A DNA stretch of 64,000 bases from Bacillota bacterium (GCA_023428025.1 JAEYZN010000034.1:41176-105175), one strand, 5' to 3'; positions 1-8,196 are shown, counted from the first letter of the stretch. The notes: a model not told the origin generated them from the letters alone. Made by a program: numbers and translations.

Positions 1-428
1 AACGCGTCGCCCGAGAGCGTGCCGCTCGCCAGCGAAACATCGCCGCTGCCGTTGATCACGATCTGCCCGCCGTTGATGGCCGGGATGCGCACCAGCATCC
101 TGTTGATCGTCATGATGTTCGTGCGGTACTCGTACTTCACCGTCACCACGCCGTCGCCGCGCTGCGTCAGCTCCACCAGTTCGACCAGGTTGTCGTCGCC
201 CTCGATGACGGCCTTGCCGGTGAGCGCCGGATCGATGACGACGTCGATGGAACCCTCGTTGACCAGCCCTGTCAGCGCCTCAGTCAGCTCCACGTCCCGC
301 GTGCCGATCTTGCCACTGCCCGTGACCAGCCTGCCGCCTTCACCGGTGTTGATGTAAAAACATCCGGCCAACGCCATTGTCGCCAGCGCCACCAGCACCA
401 CGGCGGCGCATGCCTTGAAAATCTTCAT
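1..428 (-). CDS. GIN/DUF2807-like lipoprotein, 3' end outside window
   Basis: The reading frame is open from an ATG at 428 to the left edge (142 codons, stop not seen). The start is preceded by a GGAGGGTAAG ribosome site. The N-terminus is a lipoprotein signal peptide ending in a LAGC lipobox near residue 23. After it come short beta-strand-like repeats with alternating V/I and D/G, and the phrases GSGKIGTRD and INGSGDVSL, which are typical of the head-GIN/DUF2807 fold. Such proteins are surface-anchored and their biochemical role is unknown. It reads away from the small repeat element at 479-644. The family call rests on pattern only. Confidence 0.75.
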   Translation of the reverse strand, partial: MKIFKACAAVVLVALATMALAGCFYINTGEGGRLVTGSGKIGTRDVELTEALTGLVNEGSIDVVIDPALTGKAVIEGDDNLVELVELTQRGDGVVTVKYEYRTNIMTINRMLVRIPAINGGQIVINGSGDVSLASGTLSGDA

Positions 429-478
429 CTCTTACCCTCCGGATATAAATTTTATTAAACCTTATGAGTTCCATATCC

Positions 479-644
479 AGGGTCTGTTAACATAATCCCA
501 AGCGGGCAGATTTCGGCGGATTTTTGCGTCAGGCAAGGCGCTTTTTCGCAGGCATAGTGGCGCTATGGCAAGAAAAAGCAACACAGCATGGCGCGCTAAA
601 AGACATTGGAAAATGTCCGTTGGGCGTTTGTGTTAACAGACCCT
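479..644. mobile_element. MITE-like element, copy 1
   Basis: A 166-bp element is bounded by perfect 14-bp terminal inverted repeats, AGGGTCTGTTAACA at 479-492 and its complement at 631-644. Inside are two further perfect hairpins, GACATT/AATGTC around 602-617 and CATAG/CTATG around 554-569. A second copy of about 85-90% identity lies in the opposite orientation at 28179-28330. The right terminal repeat supplies the stop codon region of the neighbouring protease gene. No coding capacity is seen. Size, terminal repeats and dispersed copies fit a miniature inverted-repeat transposable element; the mobilising transposase is not in this window. Confidence 0.75.
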
Positions 645-1995
645 AATAGCCCAGAGTGCCGTCGCCGCCGTCATCGCCGCGGCCTTGCCAGTACGGGCTC
701 ATGGCCTGGTTATACCTGTCCACATAGGCCTGCCAGTCTGCCATGCGCTGCGCATAGTCCGCCGCGTAGCGCTCCTGCGCGTGCCACACCGCCTCGGCCA
801 CCGGATTGCTCAGCACCCGCTGCCTGCGCGCTTCGGCGTTCTCGCCGGGCCGCCGTACCAGCAGCATCGACGCGATGCCCGCCGCCGCGCCCACGCCGCC
901 GTCCGCCAGCGCCTGGGGCGATACGCCTCTCTCCAGCATCAGGCAGAGCAGCGCCGCCGCTTTCTCGTCGTCCGTGCGCACCATATTCCCGATGAGCTGC
1001 GCGTATTCCAGATGTTCCTTGGGCAGCGTGGCTTTCGCGAACTTTCTCGCCGCCTTCAGCGACAGCTCACCCTCGGGGCGCGGCACCACCAGCCTGTTCT
1101 TGCCCGCGTACAGCACCAGCAATATCAGCACGGCAAACACCAGCACATAGAGCAGGTTGTACGGATTGCCCCAGAAGCCGAAGTTCGGCTCCGGCGCGTT
1201 GGGATCGCCGATGGTCACCACCGCGTAATCCATATTAAGGCCGCCCGCGTTGCCAGAAGACAGCAGGCCGCTCACAAAGTTCCACGCCGTGTGCAGGCCG
1301 CACGCCGCCCACAGGCTGTTCGTGCGCACCGTGATGAGCGCCAGCAGGCATGCCAGCAGGAACAGCACCGTCACATCCAGCACGCCTTCGATGGTGACGA
1401 AGTGCAGCGACGCGAAGAACGCGGAGGATATCACCACGCCCCAGAACACGCCGATCTTGCGGGAGACGGCCGACAGCAGATAGCCGCGGAACAGCACCTC
1501 CTCGGCGGCGCCCTGTATCACAAACGCGGCGAAGAACAGCGCCACGATAGGCGTGAAGCCCTTCCACACCACCGCTTCCGTGAGGAACGCGGGCCACACC
1601 GTGATGGCCAGCAGCCCAGCGCCGATGCCGAACCCCGCGATATACCGCCGCAGGATGCGCCCGCGCGAGAGCCCGATGGTGCTGAGCGGCCGCTTCTCGA
1701 AGCGCCGCACGTAGAACGCCGTCACCAGTATCAGCAGGCCGACCAGGAACAACGAGACCAGCAGCGTGCCCTGGTCTTCCATGTACGCGTTCATCAGGGA
1801 GAACACGTCTCCGCCCGAGCCGACGCGCGGCACGAAGAAGATCACCGCCTGCACCAGCAGGGGAATGATGGACAGCCCCGCGTGGATCAGATAGAGCAGC
1901 GCCGATATCAGCACCGCGATACCTGAGCGGGGCGTAAACCCGCCTTCGGGGATCTCTCTGTACATGTCCGGTTTGCGTATCGTCCATTTTGTCAT
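643..1995 (-). CDS. CPBP family intramembrane metalloprotease
   Basis: A 450-residue multi-pass membrane protein with the CPBP (Abi/CAAX protease-like) signature: EEVLFRG at residues 165-171 (EExxxR), a downstream membrane helix with SLHF, and HTAWN, which together supply the Glu/His metal-site residues. About eight hydrophobic segments precede a long hydrophilic C-terminal tail (from about residue 300), which is longer than the usual family length of 220-300 residues. The start at 1995 has an AAGGAG site upstream. The stop codon lies inside the terminal repeat of the adjacent MITE, so the element may have altered the 3' end. The family acts in prenyl-protein processing, bacteriocin immunity or signalling; the substrate here is unknown. 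Confidence 0.9.
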   Translation of the reverse strand: MTKWTIRKPDMYREIPEGGFTPRSGIAVLISALLYLIHAGLSIIPLLVQAVIFFVPRVGSGGDVFSLMNAYMEDQGTLLVSLFLVGLLILVTAFYVRRFEKRPLSTIGLSRGRILRRYIAGFGIGAGLLAITVWPAFLTEAVVWKGFTPIVALFFAAFVIQGAAEEVLFRGYLLSAVSRKIGVFWGVVISSAFFASLHFVTIEGVLDVTVLFLLACLLALITVRTNSLWAACGLHTAWNFVSGLLSSGNAGGLNMDYAVVTIGDPNAPEPNFGFWGNPYNLLYVLVFAVLILLVLYAGKNRLVVPRPEGELSLKAARKFAKATLPKEHLEYAQLIGNMVRTDDEKAAALLCLMLERGVSPQALADGGVGAAAGIASMLLVRRPGENAEARRQRVLSNPVAEAVWHAQERYAADYAQRMADWQAYVDRYNQAMSPYWQGRGDDGGDGTLGY

Positions 1996-2353
1996 GGCTT
2001 GTGCGGCTCCTTTGCGTGATAATCCATATTATCACATTTTTAGGGTTCATACAAATACCGCCAGCACTTCGCGGCCCGTTTCGTACGCCCGTATGCGGCC
2101 AAAACATCCACATTCCGTTACGCAAACCCCGATGCGCCAGCGCCGCGCGATCCCTCCGGCAGCGCTGGCAGACCCTGCCCCCTGTCACGAAGCGCATTAT
2201 ACCATTAGGTATCTTTTTATGCAAGGTACCAATTCTAAAAAAATAGCTTTTTTTGTGTTAGACCTCGCTGGAAGCCGCAAAATCCACCGGATGGCAATCT
2301 GCAGGCGCCCGAATAGCATAAACTGAAGGCTTTTCAGAAAGGAAGCAACCGAC

Positions 2354-2845
2354 ATGTATCAGGACGACCCGAGGCAGCCGCACCACACCTGGACGCACAC
2401 ACCAGGCAGCCACCCCGGCTTTGCCGGCCCATCCCCCTCCGCCGACTACAGCCCGGCCCCCTTTACGGTGGACATTGAAGCGGCCACCCTGCAGAACGAT
2501 ACCTACCGCACAGCGCTGTGGACGGGCGCGCATCTTCAGCTGACGCTGATGAGCATAGACCCCGGCGCGGATATCGGGCTGGAGGTGCACCCGCATCTGG
2601 ACCAGTTTATCCGCGTTGAAGCGGGCCAGGGCATGGTGCTGATGGGCGACGGCCCGAACAACCTGTTCCACCGGCAGCCCGTGGCCGACGCCACGGCGTT
2701 CATCATTCCCGCCGGATACTGGCACAACCTGGTGAACACGGGCGGACAGGCGCTGAAGCTGTACTCCATCTACGCGCCGCCGCAGCACCCGCCGGGCACG
2801 GTGCACCTCACGCGGGCGGAAGCGGACGCGGCGGAACACCACTGA
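2354..2845 (+). CDS. cupin-domain protein (mannose-6-phosphate isomerase-like)
   Basis: A 163-residue protein with a Pro/His-rich N-terminus followed by one cupin barrel. Cupin motif 1 is seen around EVHPHLDQFIRVEAGQG (His, His, Gln/Glu ligand positions) and motif 2 around IPAGYWHNLVN. The start ATG follows GAAAGGAAG. A hairpin-forming GC-rich stretch (GCGGA..TCCGC) follows the stop and may end transcription. Single-domain cupins of this type bind a metal and often a sugar or small acid; the substrate cannot be read from sequence. The last third of this gene and its downstream hairpin are duplicated in degenerate form at 4338-4520. Confidence 0.88.
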   Translation: MYQDDPRQPHHTWTHTPGSHPGFAGPSPSADYSPAPFTVDIEAATLQNDTYRTALWTGAHLQLTLMSIDPGADIGLEVHPHLDQFIRVEAGQGMVLMGDGPNNLFHRQPVADATAFIIPAGYWHNLVNTGGQALKLYSIYAPPQHPPGTVHLTRAEADAAEHH

Positions 2846-2983
2846 CACGCGCTTCCCGGAGGCGGGCGGAACGGCTGTCCGCCGCAGAGGGGAGACAAGA
2901 TTTTATGGAATAGGCGGTTAATCGATGCTGAACGAACTGCCCATTGTGGGAGGATATTTATATGAGATATAAGGATCTTATTA

Positions 2984-3226
2984 TTAACTTCTCTCTCCTT
3001 CCAGCATATGGCATATAATTCGTGGCTTATCTTGCGTGTCATTGAGTTCAATCTCCATTCTGTTGCATTTTTCTGCATCTATGGTTCGTAAAAACGATAA
3101 CAGAAAAGCCTTGTTTGTTTTCCAATCATAGATCTTTCCTTCGGGTGTAATCAGGGTAAGCTCTTCATCACACATATCCAGAGTTTTAAAAAAGCATAAG
3201 AAATCCGATACATTATAGATCATCAT
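2984..3226 (-). CDS. small hypothetical protein, possibly HPr-fold
   Basis: The start chosen is the ATG at 3226, which sits 8 nt after a perfect AGGAGG; the longer frame to 3286 has no ribosome site. The 80-residue product is acidic, with no signal peptide or membrane segment. The pattern of a loop ELTLITPEGKIYDWKTN followed by a helix and a short strand recalls degenerate HPr-like phosphocarrier domains that lack the phospho-histidine, but this is weak. It is AT-rich and is transcribed away from the AraC-type regulator, sharing its promoter region, which suggests that the regulator may control it. Confidence 0.6.
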   Translation of the reverse strand: MMIYNVSDFLCFFKTLDMCDEELTLITPEGKIYDWKTNKAFLLSFLRTIDAEKCNRMEIELNDTQDKPRIICHMLEGERS

Positions 3227-3255
3227 TACGAAATCCTCCTTTTTACTATAATTAT

Positions 3256-4221
3256 ATGGAATATGATCATGTTGACTCAATAACAATATGGCTATATAGT
3301 ATAATTATATGGTCACAGAGTGAGGGTGTCGCTATACAGTTAAAAGAAATTGTAACCGACCGGACACTGCGCGAGCTTACTCCACGGGGAACCCCGCTGT
3401 TTCCCATTGAAATGTACCTTAACGACATCTCAGAGTTTGTTATGCACTATGTGCCATGGCATTGGCATAAAGAAGTTGAATTTGTTTATGTGTTAAAAGG
3501 ACATATAGCCATTGAGAACAACGGCAATCAACTCGACCTGTCTTCCGGGGACGGGGCTTTTATCAATGTTAATCAACTTCATTCAATGAGATCGATCCAT
3601 AACAAATCCTGCGAGGTCATCAACATCGTATTCGATACAGAGATTATCGCCGGACCGCCGCATAGTATTTATGAAAGCAAATATGTTTTGCCGTTAACTA
3701 AAAACAATGAAATAGATGTCGTTTTGCTGAAACCAGCTATCGCATGGCAGAATTCAATACTTAAAATGTTGAATGAAGTTTTTCTGATATATACCAAAGC
3801 CGATTATGGATATGAAATATATACCCGAAATTATCTGTCTCATATATGGCTGTCTCTTTTTAAAGAATCCAACAAGATTGTTCCTGTCAAGCAAAAGCCG
3901 GAAAACCCGCATATTAAGAATATACTGACTTATATCCATGAAAACTATATGAATGCTGTTTTGCTTAAGGATATTGCTCATAGCGCTGGTGTTGGCGTCC
4001 GAACATGCTGCCGATGCTTCCAGCAGCAAATAGGCATGACCCCGTTTGAATACCTTACGGAATATCGCATAAAAGTGGCGGCTAAAATGCTTGTCGATAC
4101 CGATAAGCCAATTACTGATATTTGCTTTATTACGGGTTTTAATAATACGAGTTATTTTGCAAAAACATTCCGGGATATAACAGGATATACGCCCACGGCC
4201 TTTCGAAAAAAGCATGGTTGA
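3256..4221 (+). CDS. AraC family transcriptional regulator with cupin sensor domain
   Basis: The coordinates give the longest open frame (321 residues). The N-terminal part is a cupin sensor (HWHKEVEFVYVLKG, with metal/ligand His residues). The C-terminal 100 residues are two AraC helix-turn-helix motifs (NAVLLKDIAHSAGVG.. and ..ITDICFITGFNNTSYFAKTF) ending in the canonical GYTPTAFRKK. The true start is unclear. A good promoter at 3272-3300 lies inside the frame, and conserved homology seems to begin near IQLKEIV. The best-placed codon there is ATA at 3334, seven bases after GAGGG, so an ATG-to-ATA change or non-canonical initiation is possible. G+C is far lower than in the flanking cupin sequences. 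Confidence 0.88.
   Translation: MEYDHVDSITIWLYSIIIWSQSEGVAIQLKEIVTDRTLRELTPRGTPLFPIEMYLNDISEFVMHYVPWHWHKEVEFVYVLKGHIAIENNGNQLDLSSGDGAFINVNQLHSMRSIHNKSCEVINIVFDTEIIAGPPHSIYESKYVLPLTKNNEIDVVLLKPAIAWQNSILKMLNEVFLIYTKADYGYEIYTRNYLSHIWLSLFKESNKIVPVKQKPENPHIKNILTYIHENYMNAVLLKDIAHSAGVGVRTCCRCFQQQIGMTPFEYLTEYRIKVAAKMLVDTDKPITDICFITGFNNTSYFAKTFRDITGYTPTAFRKKHG
3272..3300 (+). promoter_or_regulatory. sigma-A promoter of the AraC-type gene
   Basis: TTGACT at 3272-3277, a 17-nt spacer, and TATAGT at 3295-3300. The promoter lies inside the longest open frame of the downstream gene, so the first in-frame ATG at 3256 cannot be the start if this promoter is real. The direct repeat TATAATTATATGG at 3246-3258 and 3299-3311 brackets the promoter and could be an operator. 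Confidence 0.6.
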
Positions 4222-4334
4222 ACAATGTATTAACCCAGACAAGCTTCCTTCCAGTCTTCATCTCCCTCAAACGTGTCGTTGGCGGTTCCCAACTCCAGCC
4301 CGCTCATGGCATCCAGCAGGGCCGCGGGCGCGAA

Positions 4335-4473
4335 CGGCGTTCATCATCCCCGCCGGTTGCTGGCACACGGCGGACAGGCGCTAAAGTTATCCTCCCTATA
4401 CGCACCGCAGCAGCAGGCGCCGGGCACGGTGCGCCGCACGCGGGCGGACGCGGACGCGGCGAAGCCCCACTGA
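4335..4473 (+). pseudogene. degenerate duplicate of the 3' end of the cupin gene at 2354
   Basis: From about 4338 the DNA repeats the last third of the 2354-2845 gene: the FIIPAG.W motif, GGQALKL, YAPQQ.APGTV, TRADADA and a final PH are recognisable, with a deletion of the HNLVN part and several substitutions. The copy continues past the stop into the same GC-rich hairpin (GGCGGGC..GCCCGCC, about 4490-4512). There is no start or ribosome site, so it cannot make a cupin. Together with the intact copy it brackets the AT-rich AraC island, as if that DNA had been inserted with partial duplication of its target. Confidence 0.75.
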
Positions 4474-4558
4474 CATACGTTTCCCGGAGGCGGGCGGACG
4501 GTTGCCCGCCGGAAGGGGGGAAATAATCTCACCGGTAAATTGAATTGTCGCGGCATGC

Positions 4559-5350
4559 TCATTTTGTGTAAGCATTTCGTCTTTCTTTATGGGCGATAAT
4601 CAGACCATACAGTGCGATAACCACAAGCGGAAGGTGCAGAATCCCCATCCACCAGCTTTCTGTTCGCACACCAAACCATGTTGCTGCATTTAATAAGCCA
4701 AAAACAAGCCCGGCATAAGACACAATGGACAACGTGGGCTTGTGGACTTCCTCTGAAAACAATAGCAAAATACCGATAATGACTGGTGTTATCATGCAAT
4801 ATGTAACACCGGCTTCGTTGTTGAGTACATTCAAAGCAAACGCCGGAATAACCGCGCCGGCGTCCGAAAGCGCATATGGCATCAGATATGCCAACAGCAT
4901 CAAAGGAATGATCCAGCACCGCCTTCTGTTAAAAGACTGCTTTTGAATTTTTGTTTTACCCTTTATCAAATCGTAAATGCAAAACCCAAGCACAGTAAAT
5001 TCAATCAAAGTATTTCCCAGCAGCCATACGAAACCGTAGGTTTCCGTTTGTGCCATGTTCTGAAAAACACCAACGATAACCAATATGACAGCGTAATAAC
5101 CGATTACTGCCTTTTCTGATTTTTCCCTGAATACGAACGGTGTGATTATAACGCAAAGCAACAACAACTTGAATACCGGCAAAAGCCACGATATTGATAC
5201 AATCAGCGGGTGCGCCATAACAGAAGCAATAACAGAGGTCGTATCTATCTGCTCGTAGGGCATTTGAGTATAGCTTGGGATAAATACCAGCAGTGTTAAT
5301 ATTATCTTGAACCAAATCGTATGCCCCAAAGGTTTTTTAACTCTTGCCAT
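4559..5350 (-). CDS. multi-pass membrane protein of unknown function
   Basis: A start at 5350 (MARVKKP) is chosen because GGGAGG lies just upstream; a longer frame to 5377 lacks one. The 263-residue product has seven or eight hydrophobic segments separated by short charged loops and ends in a basic KERRN tail, so it is an integral membrane protein. I recognise no catalytic motif or transporter signature. G+C is lower than in the neighbouring cupin and reductase genes. It is convergent with the degenerate cupin fragment and is transcribed alone. Confidence 0.75.
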   Translation of the reverse strand: MARVKKPLGHTIWFKIILTLLVFIPSYTQMPYEQIDTTSVIASVMAHPLIVSISWLLPVFKLLLLCVIITPFVFREKSEKAVIGYYAVILVIVGVFQNMAQTETYGFVWLLGNTLIEFTVLGFCIYDLIKGKTKIQKQSFNRRRCWIIPLMLLAYLMPYALSDAGAVIPAFALNVLNNEAGVTYCMITPVIIGILLLFSEEVHKPTLSIVSYAGLVFGLLNAATWFGVRTESWWMGILHLPLVVIALYGLIIAHKERRNAYTK

Positions 5351-5575
5351 ATCAAGCCTCCCAACTCTTACCGTCACCTATACCGCAAAGAAATGCCTGC
5401 CAGTCCGCGTGTTATAAATAATGCCAATTCCGTTCTGCTCTTTCACGTTTAAGATTATAGCCATAATCCATAATTCGACAAGCCGTGAAGATTCCCTGCC
5501 ACGCTCTCCCCTTCGCTCCGCCGCGGGTGTATAATACAGCTGTACAAATCCTGACCACACCAAAGGAGGCACATC

Positions 5576-5929
5576 ATGGACGAATTCACCGCCGTACGCG
5601 CCGAGGACATCGATCTGGACAGCTATAAGCACGTCAGCCGGAACACCGGCAACGTCACCTACGAGCAGTACCTGCTGCGGGACGGCGACACCGGCATGTC
5701 CGTCAAGCTGATCCGCTACCCAAAGGGCAGCGTGACGCCGCCGCACACCCACCATTGCGCGCACGGCATGTATGTGCTGAAGGGCACGCTGCATACCGAC
5801 AAGGGCGACTATGGGCCGGGCAGCTTCGTGTGGTTCAGCGAAGGCTCGGTGATGACCCACGGCGGGCTGAACGGGGACGTGGAGTGCCTGTTCATCACCA
5901 ACAAGGCGTTCGACATCCAATATCTGTAG
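5576..5929 (+). CDS. single-domain cupin protein
   Basis: A 117-residue protein with a complete cupin barrel. Motif 1 is PPHTHHCAHGMYVLKG (residues about 58-73; three His and a Gly), and motif 2 is GDYGPGSFVWFSEGSVMTHGG. The start follows a clear AAAGGAGG. It resembles ChrR-type or quercetinase-like small cupins that hold one metal ion; no substrate can be named. It precedes the flavoprotein gene by 75 nt in the same direction and may be co-transcribed. Confidence 0.88.
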   Translation: MDEFTAVRAEDIDLDSYKHVSRNTGNVTYEQYLLRDGDTGMSVKLIRYPKGSVTPPHTHHCAHGMYVLKGTLHTDKGDYGPGSFVWFSEGSVMTHGGLNGDVECLFITNKAFDIQYL

Positions 5930-6003
5930 CGGGATGGCATCGCGGCATTGCCGATGTCATAGAAATGCCGTATAGTGTAAGCAACAAGCTTTGGAGGTAT
6001 ACG

Positions 6004-6636
6004 ATGAAGGTATTGGCGATAAACGGCAGCCCGCGCAAGGAGGGCAATACATATCTCGGCCTTAAGGCCGCGGCGGACGCGCTGGAACAGAACGGCATCG
6101 AATGCGGGATATTGCACGCGGGCCACAAGGCGATACGCGGCTGCATCGCGTGCGGCCAGTGCGCGAAGAACAAGAACGAGCGCTGCGCGATCGACGACGA
6201 GCTGAACGGCTGGATACAGCAGATGAAGGCGGCGGACGGCATCATATTGGGGTCTCCGGTGTATTATTCGGGCATCGCGGGCACGATGAAGGCGCTGTGC
6301 GACCGGGCGTTTTATGTGGCGGGCGCCAACGGCGGCCTGTTCAAGTATAAGCCGGGGGCGGCGCTGGTGGCGGTGCGGCGCAGCGGCGGCGTGGCCACGT
6401 TCGACCAGCTCAACCACTACTTCACGATCTCCGAAATGCCGGTGGTATCCTCCAGCTACTGGAGCGCGATACACGGCGCGAAGGCAGGCGAAGCGCTGGA
6501 GGATGGCGAAGGCATGTACACCGCCCGCACGATGGGCGCCAACATGGCCTGGATACTGAAGCTGATCGAGCACGGCAGGGGCGCGGTGGATATGCCCCGG
6601 CGCGAAAAGAAGGTATGGACCAACTTCATCCGCTAA
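6004..6636 (+). CDS. flavodoxin-fold NAD(P)H-dependent FMN reductase / iron-sulfur flavoprotein-like
   Basis: A 210-residue flavodoxin-fold protein: NGSPRKEGNT at residues 6-15 binds the FMN phosphate, and GSPVYYSGIAGTMKALCDR forms the second FMN loop. Between them is C47-x2-C50-x2-C53-x7-C61, the compact cysteine motif that carries the 4Fe-4S cluster in archaeal and clostridial iron-sulfur flavoproteins. The enzyme is therefore probably a cytoplasmic electron carrier or reductase with FMN and a cluster. The start at 6004 has TTGGAGG upstream. A 68-residue protein follows after 16 nt, likely in one transcript. Confidence 0.9.
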   Translation: MKVLAINGSPRKEGNTYLGLKAAADALEQNGIECGILHAGHKAIRGCIACGQCAKNKNERCAIDDELNGWIQQMKAADGIILGSPVYYSGIAGTMKALCDRAFYVAGANGGLFKYKPGAALVAVRRSGGVATFDQLNHYFTISEMPVVSSSYWSAIHGAKAGEALEDGEGMYTARTMGANMAWILKLIEHGRGAVDMPRREKKVWTNFIR

Positions 6637-6652
6637 AAGAAAGGGCATTGCG

Positions 6653-6859
6653 ATGAACCTGATTGACGAAGTCACCAAGCTGAAAAACGGCGCGAAGATA
6701 CGTGTGACGCTCACGGACGGCACGCAGCTGACCGGCTTTTTCGAGGCGTATACCTCCGCCATCGAGAACGACCCGGCCATCGCCAGCATCGATCTTAAAG
6801 CCGCCGAGGGCATATACGAGCTGTACGAGAACGAGATCAAAAGCATCGAGGCTGTATAA
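6653..6859 (+). CDS. small Sm-like/hypothetical protein
   Basis: A 68-residue acidic protein with an alternating beta pattern (KIRVTLTDGTQLTGFFEAYTS). This is reminiscent of the first strands of Sm/LSm barrels, where LxxG..xG is common, but it is too short and unspecific for a firm family call. AAAGGGC lies before the start. It is 16 nt downstream of the FMN reductase gene and is followed by an intrinsic terminator, so it is the last gene of that operon. Confidence 0.7.
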   Translation: MNLIDEVTKLKNGAKIRVTLTDGTQLTGFFEAYTSAIENDPAIASIDLKAAEGIYELYENEIKSIEAV

Positions 6860-6889
6860 GGCGGCTGGCACGAAAAGAGGCACGGAACC

Positions 6890-6924
6890 GAGGGCATGTC
6901 CGTACGCGGCAGCGCCCTCTTTTG
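6890..6924 (+). terminator. intrinsic terminator after the flavoprotein operon
   Basis: GAGGGC at 6890-6895 pairs with GCCCTC at 6914-6919 and is followed by TTTTG. It lies 30 nt after the stop of the 68-residue gene. Confidence 0.6.
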
Positions 6925-7303
6925 TTAGCCGCAAAGGCAAAAAAAGAGGCGCGGCCTTACGGCCCGCCCAACAGCGCCGTTGCCCGGCCGGCGCCCAATG
7001 AATAAAATGAGAAAGGTTTCGGTACAATCCCTGCGTATATCGCCAGGTTTATCAAGGCACAGTCGCGGGCATACCTTTCAAAACCGGATTGGCTTTTGAT
7101 CTGCTGGCAAGCCGGAGCTTGCCTCCGGGGTCCGCACCGCCTGCGCTGACGCGCGGCCAGCGGTGCGTTTTTGCGTTCATATCGGTTATTTTGTGCGCCT
7201 TTCACCGGCAAAAGCCGGTTGAAAGACACGCTGGCGCTCATATACCCTGAGTTTTTGAAAATGACATCAAGGACCCGGTTGCTCTTTTAGCGAATGCTTC
7301 CGA
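6925..7303. other. gene-poor stretch
   Basis: No gene is supported here. A 94-codon frame on the minus strand lacks a ribosome site and any recognisable content. The segment has mixed composition and a few short dyads (for example around GCAAGCCGGAGCTTGC at 7107-7122), but nothing I can name. Confidence 0.5.
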
Positions 7304-7735
7304 TTATGCAGCGTCCTTCCCGGCGTCCAGCGGATTGCCCGACCAGCTGTCGCCGCCGGCGCAGCAGTCCGGCACGGCGTCGTCCACATAGTCCGCGGCG
7401 CCCGCGCAGCCGTCGCACACGCAGCCCTCGGGCGCGCATGTCCCGCAGGCGCACACGCCGTCTGCCGCCCCTTCGCAGGTGCACGGTTCGCAGCTGCCTG
7501 CTTCCGGCGCTTTTGCGGGTACCGCTTCGCCGCTCAAGCCGACAGGCAACTCCTCCGGCGGCGCGATGCTTGCGGGACTCCACGCTGTCTGCGTCACCGC
7601 CGCGGGCGTTTCCGGCGCGCTGCTCTGTTCACCTGGGATCGCGCAGCCGCCCAGCACCCCGGCCACAGCCATCATGCAAAGCAACACGGCGGCCAATCTG
7701 AGAAACATTTTTTTGTATCGCGTCTCTGTTAACAT
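7304..7735 (-). CDS. cysteine-rich lipoprotein
   Basis: A 143-residue protein with an N-terminal hydrophobic signal and a VLGGC lipobox (Cys about residue 31; an alternative start at 7708 would shorten the n-region). The mature part is Ala/Pro-rich, then carries a dense run of 11 cysteines in CxxCxC, CxCxxC and CxCxxC spacings between about residues 80 and 125. That pattern suggests metal or cluster binding, or disulfide knots, outside the membrane. No family is recognised. Neither start has a strong ribosome site. It lies upstream of a set of other small lipoproteins on the same strand. Confidence 0.65.
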   Translation of the reverse strand: MLTETRYKKMFLRLAAVLLCMMAVAGVLGGCAIPGEQSSAPETPAAVTQTAWSPASIAPPEELPVGLSGEAVPAKAPEAGSCEPCTCEGAADGVCACGTCAPEGCVCDGCAGAADYVDDAVPDCCAGGDSWSGNPLDAGKDAA

Positions 7736-7797
7736 CTGATTCTATTCTACACGAAAGCGGGAAAAAATTCAACGCTATTCAGAACAGTTTTCATCAA

Positions 7798-7836
7798 ATA
7801 AAAAACCCGCTGACAGGTATCTGCCCTGCCAGCGGG
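7798..7836 (-). terminator. intrinsic terminator
   Basis: On the minus strand CCCGCTGGCAGG pairs with CCTGTCAGCGGG (one mismatch) around a 7-nt loop and is followed by TTTTTTATT. It ends the 7885-8112 gene. Confidence 0.85.
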
Positions 7837-7884
7837 CTCTGAAGAAGCGCCCTTGCTTCTTCGCGCACAACCGCTCTCCGCCGC

Positions 7885-8112
7885 TTACTGTTGGACGCCG
7901 TCCTCCACGCGGCCGATCGCCTGCTGCGCATCTTCTTCAGATATCTCCACGCACGCCCCGATGCTCTCGCCATCCTCGCCGATGAGCCGGTCGGCCAGCA
8001 CATGCCTTGTGTCCTCCACCCATCCGCCCGCGCCGCGGTCGAACAGCCAGGAACGCCCGCCGTCCTGCCTGGCGATCATATCGATATCATTCAGCTTGTA
8101 ATAAACCGCCAC
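7885..8112 (-). CDS. small hypothetical protein
   Basis: A 75-residue soluble acidic protein that starts with GTG at 8112, 4-5 nt after AAAGGAGAG. It contains the sequence WLFDRGAGGWVEDTRHVLADRLIGED followed by a helical acidic tail. It has no signal peptide, membrane segment or recognised domain. A strong terminator follows 48 nt downstream, so it is a single-gene unit. I do not recognise the family. Confidence 0.7.
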   Translation of the reverse strand: MAVYYKLNDIDMIARQDGGRSWLFDRGAGGWVEDTRHVLADRLIGEDGESIGACVEISEEDAQQAIGRVEDGVQQ

Positions 8113-8165
8113 TTTTCTCTCCTTTTTTGCTATCCTGCCCAGATAACGGCAATTTTATGCGCGAA

Positions 8166-8196
8166 TAAAAAAAAGAACAGCCAAGCTCCGGCTGTC
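8166..8196 (-). terminator. intrinsic terminator of the lipoprotein operon
   Basis: On the minus strand ACAGCC..GGCTGT (stem 8177-8195) is followed by an eight-T run. It lies about 80 nt after the stop of the 8277-8807 gene and would end the 9848-to-8277 lipoprotein series. Confidence 0.8.

Noticed and set aside
685..1926. A 413-codon open frame on the plus strand opposite the CPBP gene
   Set aside because: High-G+C antisense shadow; Gln/Arg/His-rich, no ribosome site, the minus-strand gene is clearly real.
6957..7241. 94-codon minus-strand open frame
   Set aside because: No ribosome site and no recognisable content.
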